From contig JAUHXV010000002.1 in NCBI GenBank assembly GCA_030426765.1, positions 124,001-188,000 on the forward strand: 64,000 nucleotides of DNA, read 5' to 3'. Position numbers and translations under genes: made by a program. Below are positions 60,002-64,000 of the stretch, piece after piece. Position 1 is the stretch's first letter, and every line of letters starts with the position of its first letter. The stretch is from Bacteroidia bacterium. GTDB lineage: Bacteria > Bacteroidota > Bacteroidia > Chitinophagales > Saprospiraceae. The notes under the pieces are model-generated. The model was not told where the DNA came from. It saw nothing but the letters and a program-made list of their open reading frames with translations, and made no database searches.

Positions 60002-61363
60002 ATGAAGCAGAGTATTGCTTTTACCATACTACTTTCCCTGACATTCGGTTTGCGAGGACAGGATTCGAATATCTACACTCTGAAACTTTCCTACCCTGTA
60101 CTGGACCTTCCTCAGAATACAGATAGGGGATATTACTATCCCTCCATGATGCAGTCGGTTGCTCTGTCAGGTGACCTTTATGATGTCAGTTTCTGGGGGA
60201 TCCATGCCCTGGGCAAGACGGTTTTACCTAACCGCAAAGGAACAAAGTTTGGTTCGTTGAGTCAGGATGCTGCCACCTACCTAATGGGGCTCGCATTCGC
60301 AAAATATGGCAGCCAACTGCCCATTCCGCTGGGCGTGTTTACGCATGAAGAATTTCACCGTTCCGTCCTGCGTGCCAATGGATATTCATCTATTAACGGG
60401 AACTGGACTTTTAATCGATGGGATGGTACGGTGTATGGGGTGACGGATGAAGCACTAACGGCACTGAAAGCTGAGGATGTCAACGGCTTGTTGTATTCGT
60501 ATGTAAGTGGTGTGCAGTCAGAAACCTATCTCACGCAAGTCAATGTGATGCAGGATTTTTATTACAAGCGCACATTTTATAAGGCACCGCTGTATTTGTA
60601 CAATGCCTATTACGTGTGGGACTATTTTAAGTTTGCCACCAGTGCCTCCAGTGATTCTGTCAAGGTAGATGCGACACCTCATGAAAGCGCTGATCCTTTT
60701 TATCGCGATTATGCGGGCAATGATCTTACAGCGTGGATATATGATATGTATAGCCCGGACTCTGCATACACCAACCGGGATTTGTTTCCGGGTGGAGAAG
60801 GGGCGAACAGGAGAATAGGATTTAGTGAATTGAATGCAGATGGACAGGATTTTTTAGAAAATCAAAAGAAACTGTCACTGCTGAACTTTATTAATCCGGC
60901 CATCTTTTTTGTCAATCGTATACATATCGGTGAACGATTTTGTTTTCTTCCTTTTATGCAATACCACCCCACCCATTTTGGAAATGACATCGCTCTTGTG
61001 GTACCATTTATAACAGGTGGATTGCAACAGAATATTGCCCTTCATCGATACAGGAATCAACAGAAAAGTTTCTTTGGCGTCCAATACGGCGTTTCAGACT
61101 TGAATTTGTTTGCTGACAAAAATTTGTTGCTCAGCGCTCAGGTGTTAGTCTGGAGTCAGCCTGAAGATCAAAGTTTTTTTGACACAAAAGGACAGTTAGG
61201 AGGGAATGTGGAAGTGCAGGCGGACTATCATCTGGATAATCACTTTTCTTTCAGTCTCGCTTTGGGCTTTAAAACCGATGGCTGGTTGATCGCCAATCCC
61301 TATCTGAAGGAAACGTTTTCATTGCGAGCAGGTATAGGATACAATCTCGTGCAGTATCGGTAA
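60002..61363 (+). CDS. secreted protein with an HExxH motif, possible outer-membrane zinc protease
   Basis: 453 residues from the ATG at 60002 (MKQSIAFTILLSLTFGLRGQD). A longer frame from 59915 has no signal. The motif FTHEEFHRSVLRANG places HEEFH at 115-119, a zincin-style HExxH, and Glu174 (GVQSETYL) could be the third zinc ligand. The N-terminal half has aromatic repeats, and the C-terminal part (about 330-453) alternates polar and aromatic strands, ending VQYR, as in outer-membrane barrels. I do not know a family with this combination. Confidence 0.6.
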   Translation: MKQSIAFTILLSLTFGLRGQDSNIYTLKLSYPVLDLPQNTDRGYYYPSMMQSVALSGDLYDVSFWGIHALGKTVLPNRKGTKFGSLSQDAATYLMGLAFAKYGSQLPIPLGVFTHEEFHRSVLRANGYSSINGNWTFNRWDGTVYGVTDEALTALKAEDVNGLLYSYVSGVQSETYLTQVNVMQDFYYKRTFYKAPLYLYNAYYVWDYFKFATSASSDSVKVDATPHESADPFYRDYAGNDLTAWIYDMYSPDSAYTNRDLFPGGEGANRRIGFSELNADGQDFLENQKKLSLLNFINPAIFFVNRIHIGERFCFLPFMQYHPTHFGNDIALVVPFITGGLQQNIALHRYRNQQKSFFGVQYGVSDLNLFADKNLLLSAQVLVWSQPEDQSFFDTKGQLGGNVEVQADYHLDNHFSFSLALGFKTDGWLIANPYLKETFSLRAGIGYNLVQYR

Positions 61364-61467
61364 AACTTTGAGGCCGAACCTGATCATGACTCGATCGTCA
61401 GGAAGGGCTAAAGCAGTGGCAAACGTGTCAATTCTATTCCGGATGCAGCCAGAATTCTTTGCCTGTT

Positions 61468-62061
61468 TTAGAAAATATATTCCACGACCAATTCAAACGC
61501 CACATCTCCTCCCTCATCCAGAGTGAGGCTTTGAGGAAAGTGGTTGCCATCTGAATACGGGATATATTCCAGGCTACCCATATACTCCAGGTTGCCATAC
61601 CAGGCCTCGAAGTCAAACAAGGTGATTTTGTAAGTGTCGGTCGGATGCAACATATCGATATGGTAGAGTGGCGCCGGCTTAAATTCGTGTGGTAGGGAAG
61701 GGTCAGCATTCCAGATATAATGCGGATGCTCATAAAACTTCACTCCATTGCGTTCAATCAGGATATTGATATCCGGGGCGCTTTCCCACCCTTGATCCAA
61801 ATCCCAGGGCTCTCCATTATTCGTTAAGGGTATCCGGGTAACACGGATTTTAGTGATCCGGATTTTGGCAGGTACCTTCTGACTGCCGCAATCCACTCCG
61901 GTATATCCGTCCGGGCAGTTGCATTTCCCATTGGCACAGACACCATCGTTCAGGCAGACGAGCGTTTCACAAAGATCCACAGGGTCTCCTTGATGGCAGG
62001 AGGTAAAAAAGGGGAGTGCAAACAGGCACAGGTAGAGTGCTATTTGAGGAAGTTTTTTCAT
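61468..62061 (-). CDS. EGF-like domain lipoprotein
   Basis: 197 residues with lipobox FFTSC (Cys22). The EGF-type segment CETLVCLNDGVCANGKCNCPDGYTGVDCGSQ has six cysteines in the standard order. The rest (about 60-197) is a beta-rich domain with FEAWYGNLEYMGSLEYIP and GGDVAFELVVEYIF, of unknown type. EGF modules bind calcium or other proteins at the surface of Bacteroidota cells. It is convergent with the HExxH gene. Confidence 0.85.
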   Translation of the reverse strand: MKKLPQIALYLCLFALPFFTSCHQGDPVDLCETLVCLNDGVCANGKCNCPDGYTGVDCGSQKVPAKIRITKIRVTRIPLTNNGEPWDLDQGWESAPDINILIERNGVKFYEHPHYIWNADPSLPHEFKPAPLYHIDMLHPTDTYKITLFDFEAWYGNLEYMGSLEYIPYSDGNHFPQSLTLDEGGDVAFELVVEYIF

Positions 62062-62375
62062 AGCCGTCGGATTAGGGTCAGCGAATTCTTATCCTAAGAT
62101 ATTCCAAATAGCCATCGCTTTATCCTCCGGCCTCAAATATATTTTTTACTGATTTGATGTTCTATCGGAACAGTCTTCTTCAAATGGTTTACGAGGTCAT
62201 TTACCCCACCCCGAGGAGATACTCCTGCATATTCTTCTCCCGACCGAGATTTATATTTATAAACAGAAAAATTATATCATTTTAACGCACTCAGAATAGG
62301 ATAGGTCACGTAAAGAGTTGACCGGAATTTAATGTCAGAACCAGGAAATTTTTATTTTGGGAAAAACTTATCCAT
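62062..62375. other. intergenic interval holding a regulator-tail remnant
   Basis: The interval carries the remnant described at 62201-62248. The rest, from about 62250, is AT-rich, and TTTTATTTTGGG precedes the next gene as a possible promoter. No terminator was recognised after the EGF gene on the other strand. Confidence 0.45.
62201..62248 (-). pseudogene. 3'-end remnant of a LuxR-type regulator paralogue
   Basis: The minus strand reads (L)GREKNMQEYLLGVG and TAA, the C-terminus of the regulator encoded at 63244-64000 (DENMQEYLLGVG and TGA). Ten residues are identical, but several codons and the stop differ, so it is an old paralogous tail. It has no start and no body: the AT-rich gene at 62376 lies directly upstream of it in that reading direction. 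Confidence 0.6.
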
Positions 62376-63194
62376 ATGCCCCATGATGACCAACGAAATC
62401 CTCAGTTGAATGAGGGTCAGCATTCTACGAATAGCTCTGTGGCGAATTCAGGAACTTTCAGTCTTGCAGAATATTCTGATGACAGACCAGATATTAGTGC
62501 TATGACCTCTGAGGAAGTGACCAGATTAATGTCATTTGTTCAAAAGGAGCGTCTTCACTTACTTGGAAAACTTAAAAACAATTTCACCTACCACTTCCTA
62601 TTTATTTTTTTGGGTATCAGTGTGTTGGTCAATTATGAAGCGGCTCAGGTGCTACTGGATAAATGGCTTCCCGCAGATTACGACACAATAACACCGGTCA
62701 TTCCGTTTCTATTGATATTTCAATTTGTATCTTTTGGCTACTTAATGGGTCTCTATATACGAAACTCAAGAGTCGTTAAATGGCTTGTCCATGAAACGAC
62801 AAAGAATATAGACTATACCAAAACAGAAATCAATAAAAGAGATATCAGAAACCTATCTCGAACCCATACTTTTTTAGAACCGTTCTATGATGAAAAGATT
62901 TTTGCAAACGGTAAAATACTGTACTTTCTATACTATGTTTCAATAGGTAGTTTTTTTCTTGTAAATCATTTCATCGTATACGAATTCATTACTTTATTTG
63001 ACTTAGGAAGTAACTTGGCAAAAGGGTTATATATAACTGTGTTTGTCCTTATTTCAATTTTTCAATACCATTTTTATTTCTCGTTTAGCAACGTAAAAGC
63101 AATTAAACTGTTTGTAGGTTCTGTGTTTATAATCAATCTTGCGATGTGTATTGCATTTATACTTAAGGGTTCTCTTTTAAAACTTGTGATCTAA
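62376..63194 (+). CDS. AT-rich membrane protein, function unknown
   Basis: 272 residues. The first 80 or so are polar and acidic (SLAEYSDDRPDISAMTSEEVTRLMSFVQ). Five or so hydrophobic spans follow (FTYHFLFIFLGISVLVNY, VIPFLLIFQFVSFGYLMGLYI, ILYFLYYVSIGSFFLVNHFIVYEF, GLYITVFVLISIFQYHFYF, LFVGSVFIINLAMCIAFIL). I recognise no family. It is strongly AT-rich relative to neighbours, is on the plus strand between minus-strand genes, and is bracketed by a paralogous remnant on the left and the intact regulator on the right. An acquired gene is likely. Confidence 0.65.
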   Translation: MPHDDQRNPQLNEGQHSTNSSVANSGTFSLAEYSDDRPDISAMTSEEVTRLMSFVQKERLHLLGKLKNNFTYHFLFIFLGISVLVNYEAAQVLLDKWLPADYDTITPVIPFLLIFQFVSFGYLMGLYIRNSRVVKWLVHETTKNIDYTKTEINKRDIRNLSRTHTFLEPFYDEKIFANGKILYFLYYVSIGSFFLVNHFIVYEFITLFDLGSNLAKGLYITVFVLISIFQYHFYFSFSNVKAIKLFVGSVFIINLAMCIAFILKGSLLKLVI

Positions 63195-63243
63195 AAAATT
63201 TAGAGGTTTGCAAATTAGAAAACTTAATGCGTAGTTCTGAACA

Positions 63244-64000
63244 TCACCCCACCCCCAGCAAATACTCCTGCATATTCTCATCCTGATCCAGATCCAGCTT
63301 TTTGCGGAGGCGGTAGCGCGCTTTTTTGACACCGGCGTCACTGATGTTGAGTAAGCTACCGATCTCCTTACTGCTCATATTCATCTTGATCATAGACGCC
63401 AAACGGAGCTCCCCGGCAGAGAGATTGTACTGGTTGACCATCAGGTCCACAAAGTTCTGGTGAATCTCTTTGAAGGAGGTGAGAAACTGATCCCAGGTCT
63501 CATTGGAGGCAATGTCGTTGGAGATGGTCTTGATCACCTTGTTGAGCAATAGCGTAGGTTCGTTGCCGATCAGTTTTTTAATCTTTTCCAGAGAGTCTGT
63601 GACGGCAGACAGGAAGGAGTTTTTCTGGGCAACGTGAAGCAACTGGATCGTCAGTTCTTTTTCTTTGTGCTCGAGTCGTTCCTGTAGTTGTGCTTTTTCA
63701 AGAGCCACATTCAACAGTTTTTGTTCCTGGATTTCTTTTTCTTTTCGACGCCTTGATACCTGCTGATAGACGAGCAGACCTCCGATCAGGATCGAACTGA
63801 TCAAACCGATCAGAATGCGTCCGCGCTTTGCTTTTTCCAATTCATTTTTAGCTTTGAGCATTTCGATTTCCTGCTCTTTGCGCCAGGTCTCATATTTTGC
63901 TTCGAGAGCCATCATCTCGCGCTGCTTGTCCTCACTGTAGATTGAGTCCTTAATCGCATTAGAGGTCTGCAGCCATTCGATGGCTTCGGTATCCTTGCCA
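63244..64000 (-). CDS. TPR/coiled-coil sensor with LuxR-type HTH (5' truncated by window edge)
   Basis: The frame is open to the window edge, so only the C-terminal 251 codons are seen. A coiled coil (MMALEAKYETWRKEQEIEMLKAKNELEKAKRGRI) leads into one membrane span (ILIGLISSILIGGLLVYQQVSRRR), a second long coiled coil, and then the HTH region (NQYNLSAGELRLASMIKMNMSSKEIGSLLNISDAGVKKARYRLRKKLDL). The pattern is that of the Bacteroidota one-component sensors in which periplasmic TPRs lie on the unseen N-terminal side. The cytoplasmic side would bind DNA. Confidence 0.85.
   Translation of the reverse strand, partial: GKDTEAIEWLQTSNAIKDSIYSEDKQREMMALEAKYETWRKEQEIEMLKAKNELEKAKRGRILIGLISSILIGGLLVYQQVSRRRKEKEIQEQKLLNVALEKAQLQERLEHKEKELTIQLLHVAQKNSFLSAVTDSLEKIKKLIGNEPTLLLNKVIKTISNDIASNETWDQFLTSFKEIHQNFVDLMVNQYNLSAGELRLASMIKMNMSSKEIGSLLNISDAGVKKARYRLRKKLDLDQDENMQEYLLGVG

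Noticed and set aside
1-64000. tRNA and rRNA genes
   Set aside because: I looked in the intergenic intervals and found no cloverleaf with the conserved TPsiC arm or any rRNA-like sequence. A tRNA scan would be needed to be sure.

Overview
The window looks like chromosome from a member of the Bacteroidota, probably a Saprospiria- or Cytophagia-like heterotroph. The signs are two proteins with type IX secretion C-terminal sorting domains, many short lipoproteins with Bacteroidota-style lipoboxes, start regions with little Shine-Dalgarno sequence, a -7 element of the TAnnTTTG type, and ECF sigma, AraC and Crp/Fnr regulators of the kind common there. Most of the sequence is moderately GC-rich. 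Two blocks, about 54450-58050 and about 62250-63200, are clearly AT-rich and look acquired. I see no rRNA, tRNA, CRISPR array or intact transposase.

Layout. 1-411: edge-truncated ComEC-type metallo-beta-lactamase. 412-1430: gene-free, with two multi-hairpin repeats. 1431-9332: mostly minus-strand metabolic and envelope genes (hydrolase lipoprotein, AraC regulator, MFS transporter, small kinase, SET-domain protein). 9430-10733: aquaporin plus arsenate-reductase-like pair. 10881-12854: TPR adenylate cyclase. 12900-24957: secreted and lipoprotein genes (T9SS cargo, tandem intradiol dioxygenase-like protein, GT2, DUF2059, MBL hydrolase, cupin, DUF1254, beta-helix, DHFR-like, DinB). 25538-27367: a second adenylate cyclase, flanked by two 228-bp structured repeats. 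27735-29907: ECF sigma, YciI and VOC genes. 30046-36468: potassium channel and a complete RND efflux operon. 36642-43874: lipocalin, serine hydrolase, SnoaL, YceI, Crp, DHFR-like, extradiol dioxygenase, and a glycosyltransferase with a metallophosphoesterase. 44214-47080: CDF transporter, lipoprotein, RsgA and VOC.

47108-50733 is a divergent stress block. A Crp/Fnr regulator gene on the minus strand faces a plus-strand run of a 41-aa ORF, a coiled-coil protein, Dps, a lipoprotein and an NmrA-like protein. A perfect FNR-type box, TTGAT-N4-ATCAA, sits between them. 50734-53262 holds two long mosaic repeats around an M23 peptidase gene.

54464-57840 is an acquired restriction-modification island: a putative PD-(D/E)xK nuclease, an XRE controller with an inverted-repeat box over its own -7 element, a C5-cytosine methyltransferase, and a translationally coupled DUF3427 gene that appears broken by a frameshift. 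It is bounded by what look like gene remnants. 58214-61363 contains DUF1330, cytochrome c, AraC and an unrecognised HExxH protein. 62201-64000 contains the tail of a lost regulator paralogue, an AT-rich membrane protein gene, and a TPR/LuxR-type regulator that runs off the right edge.
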